From: Ancylostoma caninum
Taxonomy: Eukaryota > Nematoda > Chromadorea > Rhabditida > Ancylostomatidae
Assembly (NCBI GenBank): GCA_037903475.1
Contig: JBAJFG010000298.1
Span: forward strand, 744,001 to 808,000
Reading direction: 5' to 3'
DNA length: 64,000 nucleotides
The notes under the pieces were generated by a model. That model was given only the letters and a program-made list of their open reading frames with translations. It was not told the DNA's origin and did not search any database. How positions within the stretch are numbered: position 1 is the stretch's first letter; every line of letters begins with the position of its first letter. The position numbers and the translations under genes were made by a program. Of the stretch, positions 22,660 to 33,430 are shown one piece after another.

Positions 22660-25220
22660 TAGTCCTTAAAACATCTTCCTTACAACAAATATGTGCTGGG
22701 GACCACTTTTCTCTAGTTAAAAGGAGGACAATTCCATGGAAATGGGGTTTGGTAGGAGGTGCTGACGTCCGTCATGCTCCCGACCATGACCGAGCTTCCG
22801 CGTCGGCACCCTCTTGCCTCTACATGTTCTCTCTTCATTTTCTGACTTGCTTGCCTAGGCTCAGGTCGTGTTGGAAGTAATCGAGCTGTCGGCAGCCCTG
22901 ACGTCATTGCTGCCAACAAAATGGTGTCCGTCGTGAGGGCACATGCTTAAAGGCAGCACCCATGAAAACTGTCAACTCTGAATTTGTTGCGATTGAACAA
23001 AAAGGTCGAGTTGTCAGGCTTAGGGTAGGGCAAAAAGTCGATAACACTGAAATGATTTTTCTTTTCTTTTTTTTCTCATTTTCTCAATGGATTTGAATAT
23101 TTTCGTAGTTTTGCAGCATATTCAAGTCAAAAAAAGAACAGAGATCAGAAGAAAATGAAGTGTGGGCTGCACAGAATTACTGGTGAAGAAAAAAACGACT
23201 ACAAGTGAGAAAGAATGGAAAAGAAATAGTACAAACACACAAAATAGGAAGAAATGGATGTTATGAAAAGAGAAAGTGGAATACAGCTTGTGAAAAATAA
23301 GATTAGAAAGCAAACAGACAGTTGCAGCTACAGTAATGTAAGAATGGTAAGGAAAAGTGTGCGGAACAAAATTTTTTCAAAGAAAAACTGAGCGAGTGTA
23401 TGTGAAAACAGCTGATTCGTTCCAACATTGCCCCACCGCTATTTCTGCGCACCAGGTCAACTCGTACCAGCAGGCTGGGTTCGAAGTGTTGAACTGATGT
23501 TATGTTATGTGATATCTCGTGAAATGCGGGGTCTCTTACAGCATTTCCATCACAGAATTGTCGGGACAATGCCTGTGGTTCGAAAACTCTCAAAAGTTCG
23601 AAGGTAAGATTATCGTGGGTACTGCCTTTAAGAATAGAAAGATGCCGACATCCCTCTAGCAGTGGCGGACGCAGAAAGTGGGCGGGAGGGGGGCGTGAGA
23701 AAAAAAAGTGGGTCCGCCGTTTTGGGGACCCAGAAGGAAAATAAAATCAATAAAAATATTAATTATAACAATAAATAATAAAATTATATTAAAAATAATA
23801 TTAAAAATAAACAAGTAAAAGTGAGCTAATACAAGATTTTTATTTGGTAGCAGCAGATGGCTGCCAACATTGAGGACTTTACTACCGGCCCAGATGGAGT
23901 AACAAAATTACCAAAAATATTACCTACTAATTAATTAATAATAAATGGTCTAAAAATAATAATAAACAATAAAAATTGAAACATACGATATTTTCATTTA
24001 TTTTGTAGGGTAACTCCAAAATTTTGGCGACCCATTCTCGGAGAGTTACTGAACCTCCCCCCCCCCCCCTCTCTGGCGCCCTTACCCCCCTACGTTAGTC
24101 ACTACCAGGGATGAGCGGATACGAGATTTTTCCCGATAAAGGATAAGTGTTTCGGATGCTACGAGACATCACCTTCTGCAATATTGAAGGCAGCACTCAC
24201 TGAAATTTTCACTTCTGAAATGAGCCGCTTACTATTTAGCCGGCTACTGGACAATCGCAACAGTAAGTTGAACACCTTGAATGGCCGCCTACCTGCGAAG
24301 ATACTGCCGTGGACGTATTTGCCGCTCTGAACATTAGGGTTCCGTCGCGCCAACTAACGCCTTTGACAGGGTATGTGCATGTGCTTCAGCGGGGACGTGT
24401 TTATAAAATTCGTACCATTTGTACGGTTCCGTGGCGAGACCCATCACGGAAAACTCGTCCGCGCTGTGGACACCATGAAATACCGCCATCATTTTTGTGT
24501 TTTTCTCCTGTTTCACGCTACTTCATCGTTGTCAATGAGTTCACCGTCCCTAAAAACCCCGATATACCGCGAAACCTTCAACCCAAAAATTTCCGTGGGT
24601 GCAGCCTTTGAATATGATGAGAGGGAAATACGGCCTGAGTATTGTGAATTAGAATTTACACAAATTCTTATCTCGGGTAAGCCTGGAAGAAGGCGAGGGC
24701 TTGACAACGAGAATGATGTCCAAACTTCTCAATATGGACTATGATCAGACTGGCCGAGTGGGTCCGGACGAACTCTTAGACAGGAACAATGTTCCAATTC
24801 CCACCGATTTTCTATAGCAAAGCGAGCAGGTTCACATTCTGAGGAATCTCGTCAATCCACCCTCCTTCCTTTCTACGGCTGGCAAAGTTCCTGGCCGTCG
24901 GAATTTGGTCGGAGAGTTCCTTCTCCTTCATATGTAGGATTGTACATTTTCACTTAAACTACTTGAATGTTTTTCGACTCGGCTTTGCTGTTTTTTCTTC
25001 AGCCAAAATTTCGCAGAGCGGAATGTGTGCTGCGTTCCAACCTTTTCGAAGTAGTAAAGCACGAGATGGTGAATGTGGATACGATTTTCAACAGCACCGT
25101 TACAAAATGAAAGAAGAGGATTGTTTACATGAAAAAAATGACCGCTCAAGAAGCGTTAATTTCTGACACAAAAGAAGTCCTGAAAAAAAAACCCGCCGCC
25201 GAAAAGGAGATAGAGCGGCA
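22660..25220. other. gene-poor stretch with a possible degenerate element at 23660-24105
   Basis: CAGTGGCGGACGCAG at about 23662 and GTAGTGACTAACGTAG (complement, about 24090-24105) are weakly inverted and bracket AT-rich DNA full of AATAAT words, ending in a run of C. This could be an old DNA element. Elsewhere in the stretch nothing could be assigned; the 123-codon frame at 24373-24744 is unrecognised. Confidence 0.35.
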
Positions 25221-25224
25221 GACA

Positions 25225-25400
25225 TATTCGTGCACCGAACCGTGTGCCACGTTACTTTTGGGCTATCTAAACTCACAAAAAGTTATAATCCCGAGCGAGA
25301 GCGCTTCGCGGCGCATTTTCTTTATCCGTGTGCCAGGCTACTTTTGAGCCGTGTGAACGCAAGAAAATCATTGTCATCAATGAAGCGTGGTGAAGGTGTA
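25225..25400 (+). repeat. dispersed repeat with GCGCTTCGCGGCGC core
   Basis: The words CCGTGTGCCACGTTAC, GGGCTA, CGAGCGAGAGCGCTTCGCGG and AGAAAATCATTGTCATC recur in related form at 26020-26170. The CG-rich core is palindromic. Non-coding. Confidence 0.6.
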
Positions 25401-26019
25401 ATCCAAACGACGCGAGCTTTTGCGCGTATGACAATCTTTTTCTGCGAATCTGCGTCCTCCAAGTTGAAATTCAAGGAAGATTCTCAATGGATGTCGCATG
25501 GGAATGAAATGCCTTTCTGTTGACTATTTATTGATGGAAGGCTCTGAAACAATTCCGAACAACCTCTTTTTCCTTCAGACTTCGCAAACTTCAAAGGTTT
25601 AATGCAGTGCGAGCAACATTATATTATCCTGTGAAACGAATATGTCGGGAAATCCAGGATATGACGAATATTACTCGTCCTCGAATCTTTAATTGATTTA
25701 ACATGAAAAACTCCATGCAAGCACAGAAACGTCACTATTTTGGCAAAAACGGGGATTCCAGTTCAACCGCTGACTTTCTGGATGATCACGCGACAGATTA
25801 CAAAATCGAATCCTCATCATGCTTTCAAGTTGCTGCATTCAAAAATCCAGCATGCTCCAGTGGCATGACTTTTTCGCAACCGATTTCGGCGTAAACATGT
25901 GGCATACACGCATTCACCGCCGACATTCCTTTGATTCGACATGTTTACGCCAAATCGCCTAGTGGCAGTGGGCAAAGTGGGTGGAGCAGCCAATCACAGT
26001 CTCTCGCTAAAAAAAAAGA

Positions 26020-26170
26020 ACCCCCGAGCCAGAGCGCAGCTTCGCGGCGCTCTGTCTCGGACCCGTGTGCCACGTTACCTCCGGGCTAGGTAAACTCCAG
26101 AAAATCACTGTCATCCAAATGAAGCGCAGTTTCGCCGCGCTTCGCGGATGACAGTGATTTTCTGCGAAAC
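26020..26170. repeat. second copy of the GCGCTTCGCGGCGC repeat
   Basis: It contains CCCGTGTGCCACGTTACC, GGGCTAGGTAAACTC, AGAAAATCACTGTCATCC and the complement of the last word 40 bases on (GGATGACAGTGATTTTCT). Two small inverted repeats sit side by side. The family is shared with 25225-25400. Confidence 0.6.
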
Positions 26171-26563
26171 TACATAGCTCCTGAACGGTTTGGAGGTTAA
26201 CTCTTATTATGTTCAATATAAAGAGCTTCTACATGGTCCGTTGAAAGAGTAACAACACCGATCCTCACATGGTCAAGTCGTTTTCATTTGTGATAGCGCT
26301 GGAAGTCCAAATTGTTATGATTCGGGCACAATTAGCTTGTAACAGGAAAAAACTGCGTAAACGTCCAATTACTATTTTGTAAGCACAATATTAAGCTCAC
26401 GGAGAGCACCATTTGTTCCCCTAACCGTGAATTTCTATTGCGTTTTCATTGCAAATTAGATGTCCTAATTGAAGATTTCCATGTTGTATACATACATATA
26501 CCATGGGCGTGTCAATTTTCGCAATTGAGCCTGTGGCGGCGGTCAAAGGAGGTGGGGCAAAGG

Positions 26564-26610
26564 AGGTCACGCTGCTACTGATTGCGAGGCAATCAGTAGC
26601 AGCGTGACCT
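26564..26610. repeat. perfect 22-bp hairpin with 3-base loop
   Basis: The left arm starts AGGTCACGCTGCTACTG and the right arm is its exact complement, separated only by GAG (26586-26588). The stem would be perfect in RNA or single-stranded DNA. No promoter or terminator context is visible; the surrounding DNA is GC-rich. Confidence 0.8.
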
Positions 26611-27084
26611 GTCACCCCTCGCGTGGCGATGGGGGAGGTCTGCGCTTTATATAGAGTAAGATACAATGCGGCGGCACTCATACACACTGGAAATCTTGAT
26701 GCGCAGACTGTGAAGCGGGGTGGCCGATTTTTAGCCACTCAGACACGTTCGTTTCGGGACTCGCAACCAGGGTAAAGCACAGATGTGATATTTCAAACCA
26801 CCCGTACGTATTTAGAGGAGCAAAGCGAAAAAGCAAGGTTTCGGAGGGAGGGTATCTCTGCTGTTACTCCAAAAATTTCCTATCACAGTAAATCGGTACA
26901 GCAACACAGAATAGTAGTTATTAGTAATAAGCGCAATAATTAATAAAAGTAGTATGTAATTGCCCGCCACAGGTGAAAGATCACAGTAAATATTCTGAGT
27001 TTCACTCCACTTGTGCAAGTCGCGCACGTTAAATCTGTTCAATACTGCAAGAATGCACCAAAATCCAACTGAAACCCTGTGGGA

Positions 27085-27195
27085 CTATTTTGCGCTCCTA
27101 TGCAATTCTGCGCTCCATTGTGGGAGAGATTACTGCGGAAGAGGTGCGTGTATCGCACCCTTATCGCACCTGCACTATGGTGGATTTTATACTAT
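27085..27195 (-). repeat. dispersed repeat, inverted partner of 17995-18125
   Basis: Read on the minus strand, this has TCCACCATAGTGCAGGTGCG, GGGTGCGATACACGC, CAATGGAGCGC and GCATAGGAGCGC in the same order as the plus-strand copy at 17995-18125. Confidence 0.65.
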
Positions 27196-27415
27196 GTCGA
27201 ATAGTAGAGAAATGCGCAAAAAACGTTCAGAGTGAAGAGGGAGCAGTGAATGACAACCCGAATGTTTGCGTAAAAACTGTTAAAACATGTCTAAGACTGT
27301 TGAAACAAGCAATCTGATCCCTCCTTTGTTGTGTTATGTTTAATACGTTCAACATGCTCACACTTATTGGGCACGTTTCCTCAAAACTGAAAGGTTTGTC
27401 TTTGATGTCTGGAAT

Positions 27416-28060
27416 TTGTATTACAGACTAGCTGCCGTACCAGGCTTCGCTCGGGTGTATCATTACCCTGGCTACATAACACTGCTGAGGTCAATTACTA
27501 TCACCGATAAATTCATTAAAATCTTCACAATTATGGTGATCAGCAAGTTAAGTAGCCCCTCCTCGCGTCTCTGTCGCCGGCGAAGGCGGCCGCCAATGTT
27601 GGCGACCCCTTACAATCAATCATTTTTGAAAAAAAAAACCGTCATTAATGGTCAAAAAATGGTCAAAAACCACTTTTTGACCATTATTGACGGTTTTTTT
27701 TTCAAACACGAAGACGGTTTCTCAAAAACGAAGTGTGCCACTTTGGGGGGGATACTTGTTGGTATAGTGCCCATCCACAGTCAAAATTCCAACATGATAC
27801 GTCTCCTACAGGTTGAGCAACACCTGATTATCACTGGAGCGCACCAGAGTGTAGGGTAGGGACGTACCAATTGGTTGAACGACAGTGATCTTCAGCCTCG
27901 ATTTTGATGATCCTCCAGACATGCATCTCTGAAATCTGCTTGTGTCTAACATCAGTAGACGGTTAGCGGTTGGCTACGCCCCGAACATTGGTGCTAAGCC
28001 TCCTGAATCTGCAGGACGCTACTAAGTCCTGGTGGTCAATGACCGCCCTGGTAAGCAAGC
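27416..28060 (+). repeat. long dispersed repeat with central foldback, copy A
   Basis: This copy contains a central hairpin (about 27629-27700, TTAATGGTCAAAAAATGG with its complement) followed by ACGAAGACGGTTTCTC. It then has CAACATGATACGTCTCC, GATTATCACTGGAGCGC and GTAGACGGTTAGCGG, and ends near CTACTAAGTCCTGGTGGTC. The same blocks occur inverted at 46850-47430, at over 90 percent identity by eye in the best stretches, and in diverged form at 33120-33430. No coding capacity is evident; probably a non-autonomous element. Confidence 0.75.
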
Positions 28061-28179
28061 ATAGCGGCAACTGTCTCGGCTACTAGCAGTAAACGTGCGA
28101 CACTAATGTTAGCTTAAAGCAACTTCATTGAATTTTACACTCACACATAAGTTCTCACCGGTGTAAGTTTAGTAGTAAT

Positions 28180-28295
28180 AAATTATAATTAATTATAATT
28201 AATAAATAATAATATTATAATTAATATTAATTAATATTAATATATTATTATTATTATTAATTATAATATTAATTAATATTATAATTAATTAATTG
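28180..28295. repeat. AT-only low-complexity tract
   Basis: Over 100 bases are almost entirely A and T, built from TAATTATAATTAATA words. It sits directly inside the left inverted repeat of the Penelope-like element and separates it from the coding part. Confidence 0.85.
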
Positions 28296-28326
28296 TAACT
28301 ATTTTATCTGCTCCACTCAAAATGAA

Positions 28327-29254
28327 ATGGACAGATTCTTCGAGATGATGAACCAACAATCAGAGCACATAAAGCTGACGAGAGAAATACCAACGCAAGA
28401 CTGGCTTCAATTTTTAAACGTACAGATCCACATTTCCGGGGGTAACTTACGAACAAAGTGGTATCGAAAGCCAATAACAAGAACATCACTGTCCATTGCT
28501 CTTCTGCTCATCCTGCACGGACGAAGAAAGCAATCATTGGCAACATGTTCAAGACCGCTGCGAGAGTCTGTTCAGGCAGCGAGGAGAGACAAGAGTCACT
28601 CGACTTGGCTAGCGCTATCGCAATTTCTAACGGTTACGAACCGGGGGGATCTCATAGTTGGCGACGAGGCAATCAAACGCGAAAGGGGTACACCAGTCCA
28701 CAAAACAAAATCCAGTTTTGCATGCCGTTCATCTCCGATGATGTGAGCAGAGTCACGCGACTCTGTCTGAGGAGAGCAGATTTGGACGATTTGGTCACGA
28801 TTGTAGAAGTACCACCAAAGAACTTGAAAAACCAACTGGTTCGGAACCGCATGTACGACCGTCTCTGCACAACACCCGATTGTGTAATTTGTCCCTTTGG
28901 CAGAGAAGGCGACTGCATGAAATCGTGTTCATCTACATGATGAAATGTAGGGCATGTGGTGACGAATATATTGGTGAAACTGCACGGCCACTCCGCGTTC
29001 GAGTCAAAGAGCATTTAGAGGGAAAACCGAGTTCTCGTACATCTACCCCTCTGGGATGCAATCGAATGCGAGTGCACAACGGTGTCGATTACGAAGTAGA
29101 GACCACAATCCTTGAAATTGAAACTGAAATCTCTGCACGCAAGACTCTTGAGGCGTTTTGGATTCATTCCAAAAATCCGAAAATGAACCGCAAAGAGGAG
29201 TGCCCCACCATAACCAACGAACTCCATCCATATCTCAGAATATGTGATATCTAA
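28327..29254 (+). pseudogene. Penelope-like reverse transcriptase / GIY-YIG endonuclease, frameshifted
   Basis: Three overlapping frames carry one protein. The first (from 28327) has the post-catalytic reverse-transcriptase block with FLNVQIH and TKWYRKP. The second (to 28940) has the thumb-like region with SAHPARTKKA, then CVICPFGREGDC. The third (from about 28935 to 29254) is the endonuclease, with MKCRACGDEYIGETARPLRV (GIY-YIG core variant EYIGET), the arginine in RVRVKEHL, and the catalytic-glutamate block KTLEAFWIH. Frames change near 28470 and 28930, so it cannot make a full protein. The family builds DNA copies of itself and nicks target DNA with the GIY-YIG domain. Confidence 0.8.
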
Positions 29255-29465
29255 GTCGAGATACGGCTTGTGGCAGAATGCCTCATTCTACTGACAAGTC
29301 CAACACGTTCGGTCGTCAATAACACCACCCGTTCGGTGGACTTGCAGAGGTGGGATTTCAGCTTTCGTAAGGATTTTGTGGTTTATGGAGTAGTTCCTGG
29401 TTCTTCGATGCCTGATTGAGGAGGCGTTTGCGCGGCTACTCTCATAGATCATTGACCCTTTCAGG

Positions 29466-29499
29466 CCCTGACGAAGGCGAAGCCGCCGAAACGTTGGCC
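29466..29499 (+). other. CTGACGA...GAAAC hairpin motif near the Penelope-like 3' end
   Basis: CTGACGA (29468-29474) is followed by an unpaired A, a 4-bp stem GGCG/CGCC with loop AAGC, then GAAAC, all flanked by GGCC on both sides. The order CUGANGA - stem - GAAA resembles the core of a hammerhead ribozyme. Penelope-like elements are known to carry such ribozymes. An extra A before the stem and the lack of an obvious stem III and cleavage site argue against an active ribozyme here. Confidence 0.3.
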
Positions 29500-29568
29500 A
29501 ATAAAACATACTAACAACCACGTGTACGGCTACTAAATTTATTACTACTAAACTTACACCGAAGAACT

Positions 29569-31089
29569 ATGCCGAGGTTCAAAGACGACCGGACTTGGGA
29601 ACTAAGTTCTCACCGCCTATTCCATCAATCGATGTCGCTGACCAGTGGGAATGCGCCTAATAATCCAAATCCTTCCAGTCCTGATTTGGACGTGGAGCTT
29701 CTCGAACGTGTAGTTAAGGCCGCGCCTCAGGTAGCAAAGGAAGCCGCCGTAGTGTCCAGCCCAGCACCAGGAGTCGTGCCATTTTTGGCCGACATCCCCA
29801 TCAAGGCTCTTTATTTGGCTTGGGTTTAACGACACCCCTGTAAAAGGTTCCCGCACGCCTACCGCCCTGGAGCTGTAAGCGATTCATGTGCAAGCAATAG
29901 GACATTCTTCAACGTGCCGCACAAGGACGACGACGAGTCTCAGGCACAAGTCATCTCGCCAGATTCGCTCTTAGCCTTAAAGCTAGCGCAATCTCTTACT
30001 TTAGCGGCTAACATCAAGCATGTCTTCGAGATCAAACAACTATCCAATCGGGACTTTGCCCAGGTTGACGCGTTTCTGAAGCACGATCTTTTTGTTTTGA
30101 TCCGTGAATTAATCACGAGGGAGATCACAATTCCAGCACCTTCGCAGATCAAGGAAGGCTACAACGGAGACTTCACCATCTTCCACGTGGTGTCCGCCGT
30201 GAAGGCACTTCCTTTGCAGGTCAATAACCTCACGCAGCTCCATGTGGAGATCGCCACTCATCCAGTCGGCCACGACCACATACCAACTATTCTGGAGTGG
30301 ATAGATCGCCTCAATACGTTAGTGGCCAATATCAACACACAGAGCATTATTCAGCATGATCTTCTTCCGCGTTTTCTCTCGTACGATTCGTCTTTGGAAA
30401 AGATCGCTAAGTCTCTCCACCAGTTTGGCGTCTCCGGTGTCCGAATCGATTATTTGATCATGAGCGCTGATACGGCCCTGAATTACGCCTTCAATGACAT
30501 CGCATCACTCACAAAGGTTCGTTATCAAGTGGACCACTCATCGGCCCAGGAGCCTTCTAGTCCTGCACAGGTCCGTCCATTCAGCAGTCATTCCTGTAGC
30601 AGCCACCACAGTCCGCCACACCAACCTTCCGTTGTTTCGGAAGCTTGGCGCCGTCCAGCAGGGTCACAGCGTCGTAGTCGTTCTCGTAGCCGTAGTCCTT
30701 GAAGGAAGCGATCGTGTCACAGCTTTGTTCAGGACGTTTCCACCATTCCGCCCAAGCATTATAAAGGTTGCGTGTTCTGCCACGGTAAGAGGCACTTCTC
30801 AACGCTGCGTCCGGATGTGAAGCTCATTATGGAGCGTGCGGATATCCTCATTCAGGAAGGTCGTTGTATCAACTGCATTGGTGTCCATCCTCCGAACCTG
30901 TGCAAAAGGCGTAGCCCTTGCATGACTTGCCACGATCCTCATCATTATCATTCGATCTGCATGTTCAACAAGGACGACCACGTACTGACTATCGACACCG
31001 ATGAAACTCCTCGCGCATTCTATCAGAGAGTGTCAAGGGAGTCATTTATCAGCACCACCATCCAGCTGCTGAGCAGGGCGAGTAGGTAG
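29569..31089 (+). pseudogene. BEL/Pao-like retrotransposon gag, decayed
   Basis: A single frame runs for 507 codons with two internal stops (TAA at 29827-29829, TGA at 30700-30702). The N-terminal two thirds are capsid-like: helical, hydrophobic and acidic, with no specific motif I can name. A Ser/Arg-rich segment follows at about 30610-30700. The C-terminus has clustered Cys/His motifs (CVFC near 30770, CINC near 30870, CKRRSPCMTC near 30900, HHYHSIC near 30945) in the spacing typical of BEL/Pao gag. No protease, reverse transcriptase or integrase follows, and no LTRs were found. Inactive relic; the family label is moderately sure. Confidence 0.65.
30947..31051 (+). repeat. 105-bp inverted duplication, left copy
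   Basis: These 105 bases at the end of the gag relic are an exact reverse complement of 31666-31770. I compared them base by base and found no difference. The spacer is 614 bp. Confidence 0.9.
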
Positions 31090-31665
31090 CTCATTATTTC
31101 GTGAACGCCTCATTCAAACCTGACGGATTACCCGTTTAATGCTTACCGATGATACTCAAATTTGTATGAACATTTAAATTTAATTGAAAACATATGTCTC
31201 AATCACCCTTACACCGCAAGATTCATTTCGCCTCACCTTTTCTTGCAATCTCACAAAACGGGTGCCCATCATTGGTCCTATTCATATCTGGTTAAAATAC
31301 GCGCATGGAGACCGCGTCTTTCTCTTTCGATCTCAATTCATTTGCTCACTTACCTCAATCCCCCTTCCCTTCTCTTCACAGGGCGAGGAACAAAACGTCT
31401 CCACCTCGTCATTTCGCTGGCCCGGAAACGGCTCAAAAAGCGCTCAGTAGGAAATTTTTATTTTAAACTTCGCCCGATTCAACCTCACACAACCTTCCTT
31501 CTTTCCATGGTCGACAACACGTGCTTCAATCGCTCACGATGCCATTCCACGTTCATCTACCTCAGCCACTCCAACACATGCCCGTCGCCACCACTAACCA
31601 ACCAGCGTCAAGTTTGCCGAGTCACAAGTCCAAGAAGAACGACAATCAGGAATATTTTTATGAGA

Positions 31666-31770
31666 TGATAAATGACTCCCTTGACACTCTCTGATAGAAT
31701 GCGCGAGGAGTTTCATCGGTGTCGATAGTCAGTACGTGGTCGTCCTTGTTGAACATGCAGATCGAATGAT
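31666..31770 (-). repeat. 105-bp inverted duplication, right copy
   Basis: Exact reverse complement of 30947-31051. It lies in otherwise unrelated DNA and carries no independent frame. Perfect identity beside a gag frame with two stops suggests the duplication is young, or is an assembly fold-back. Confidence 0.9.
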
Positions 31771-32017
31771 ACATGCAGATTTTTATAAATAAGCGTGTCG
31801 TTTTGTTTTCTTGCAAAGTCACTTGTGGCCCCCGTCAGTTCTACGCCGATTGCCTTCAAATTCCTCCGCCTCGACAACGTTATACCACAGCCCCCACGTG
31901 CCTGTAGCTGTAGGTAACATGTTTGTATAACCTAACACGTAGATCTCTTTTTGACTCGTAGGTAAAAACCGCGGACACACTGTCGCCTGCCTCCGTGATC
32001 ATCCACCGTGTCTTTGC

Positions 32018-32094
32018 TCGCGCCGCATTGCCTGCGGTTGCCGAGTCCTGTGTAGTCGCTCGCGCCGCATCGCTTGCGGTTGCCGAGTCCTGCT
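32018..32094 (+). repeat. two-copy tandem repeat, about 40-bp unit
   Basis: CTCGCGCCGCATTGCCTGCG continuing to GGTTGCCGAGTCCTG occurs twice in a row with two substitutions. It lies in GC-rich sequence between the gag relic and the repeat-coding frame at 32390. Confidence 0.75.
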
Positions 32095-32389
32095 TGAGGA
32101 GCTCCTTCGTTGGCCCGGCCCCCGGGGTCGTGGACGTCGCCACGACCTACTTGCGATCTCCGATACCCCACCATTGGCGCGAATGCCCCCGCGCCCACGT
32201 CGACGTACCGGCCATCGCTTGGAGCCTCCTCAGTCTTCGTCTACCGTCTTCGCCAGCCGGTCTTCTCCAGTCTCGTCGGGTGGCAGCTATGTCCAAAGTT
32301 AAACTCCTATCTCCTCTTCGCCCTAATCATCCTCCTACTAGGTATTTTGTACTAAGAGCGAGATCAACACGAGACACTAGACACGCAAC

Positions 32390-33052
32390 TTGTTCTGTGA
32401 TCGCCATAGAAACATAGTGTTTAACCCTCTCATCCATTTCACACTTATCGTTATTGCTCACACTTTGGGTTTACATTGGTCAAGCGTACTTTCGCCTCAG
32501 GCACTGTTGTCGTATAAGGGGGTGGGACCCAGCGAACCCCGATGCTGTCGTGGTGGCAACCGTTTTCTCAAGCTGCCCCACAACAACAGTGTTGAGAATG
32601 CCGGGACGCGAGTCCGCCCATGGAGAACGGGTCCGGCTTGGCCTAACTGTGAGGAAGACGTCAGAAAGCGAGCCGTCAGGTGCAAGAAGGACCCGCCCTG
32701 GCACAGTGGTGGCACGCCCTGGCACGCCAGAATAGGGGTCCGCCAATATAGGATGGGTCCGCTGTTACTCAATAAACTGGAGAAAACCACGATGCGGTTC
32801 AGCCGACGGTGGACGGGTTCGCTGTGGCCTGACAGTGAAGATGACGCCAGAATGCGAACCCCTCGATGGAGGAAGGGTCCGCTTTGGCCCAATAGCGTAG
32901 AAAACGGCTGGATACAGATCCACCTATTCAATGATTGGTTTTGCTTCTTGGTCAGTTTTCTAGGGATTTGGCAAGTGCGAAGCTTTTGCACATGCCCCAA
33001 GTGGCTGCCCCAGCCCACATTCAAGCGTCCGGAAGGGGCGCTAGTATCTTAA
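32390..33052 (+). CDS. open frame with an in-frame 20-codon repeat
   Basis: A 220-codon plus-strand frame in which the word GGGTCC (or GGACCC/GGGTTC) recurs at 32629, 32689, 32755, 32815 and 32875. The spacings are 60, 66, 60 and 60 bases, all multiples of three. The predicted units are of the form RRW-xGPLWPNSxED-ARMRTP. The best-preserved pairs are WTGSLWPDSEDDARMRTP and WRKGPLWPNSVENG. No known domain recognised, no signal peptide, and no splice partners found. It may be an exon of an unrecognised repeat protein, or a non-coding minisatellite that happens to keep frame. Confidence 0.3.
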   Translation: MFCDRHRNIVFNPLIHFTLIVIAHTLGLHWSSVLSPQALLSYKGVGPSEPRCCRGGNRFLKLPHNNSVENAGTRVRPWRTGPAWPNCEEDVRKRAVRCKKDPPWHSGGTPWHARIGVRQYRMGPLLLNKLEKTTMRFSRRWTGSLWPDSEDDARMRTPRWRKGPLWPNSVENGWIQIHLFNDWFCFLVSFLGIWQVRSFCTCPKWLPQPTFKRPEGALVS

Positions 33053-33119
33053 AAATAATAGAAAGGACAAAAAATGAGCCTGAACAACATTTTTATCTAT
33101 GTTATGAAGTAATTTCAGA

Positions 33120-33430
33120 AATTCGGCCACTCATTCTCGGAGGGGGGGGGGGCACTCCTCTGCCACTATCTTCGTTTCTAAAAAAAAAAAACAACGTGAA
33201 AATAGTTTATAGGAACTGACCATTGACCACTTTTTAACCAGTTCTGATGTTTTTTTTTTCTCAGAAACGAAGACGGGCTCGGAAAAACGAAGGGTACCAC
33301 CTTGGGGTGGGTTGGGGATGAGGCTAGCGTAGTGCGCATCTACACTCGAAATTTCAACATGATCCGTCACCTGCAGGAAGAGCTATACTGATTATCACTG
33401 GAGCGCGCCAAACGTAGGGATGACATGATG
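33120..33430 (+). repeat. dispersed foldback repeat, diverged copy C
   Basis: It contains AACGAAGACGGGCTCGG, ACCACCTTGGGGTGGG, GTGCGCATCTACACTCG, TTCAACATGATCCGTC and GATTATCACTGGAGCGCGCC in the same order as copies A (27416) and B (46850, inverted), with more differences. The central foldback is degraded. Confidence 0.65.

Larger units (their letters stand above)
28160..29560 (+). mobile_element. Penelope-like retroelement, truncated, with flanking inverted repeats
   Basis: A 25-bp perfect inverted repeat (GGTGTAAGTTTAGTAGTAAT... at 28160-28184 and its complement at 29536-29560) brackets the element. Inside are an AT-only tract (28180-28295), a reverse-transcriptase C-terminal part, and a GIY-YIG endonuclease. 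That combination is specific to the Penelope-like group. The 3' end carries CCTGACGAAGG...CCGAAACGTTGG at 29467-29497, a motif common near Penelope-like 3' ends. The catalytic palm of the reverse transcriptase is missing, so the copy is 5'-truncated and inactive. Confidence 0.8.

Noticed and set aside
23740..23990. AT-rich AATAAT tract as an origin or centromere-like element
   Set aside because: Simple AT-rich low-complexity DNA inside a probable decayed element; no further evidence.
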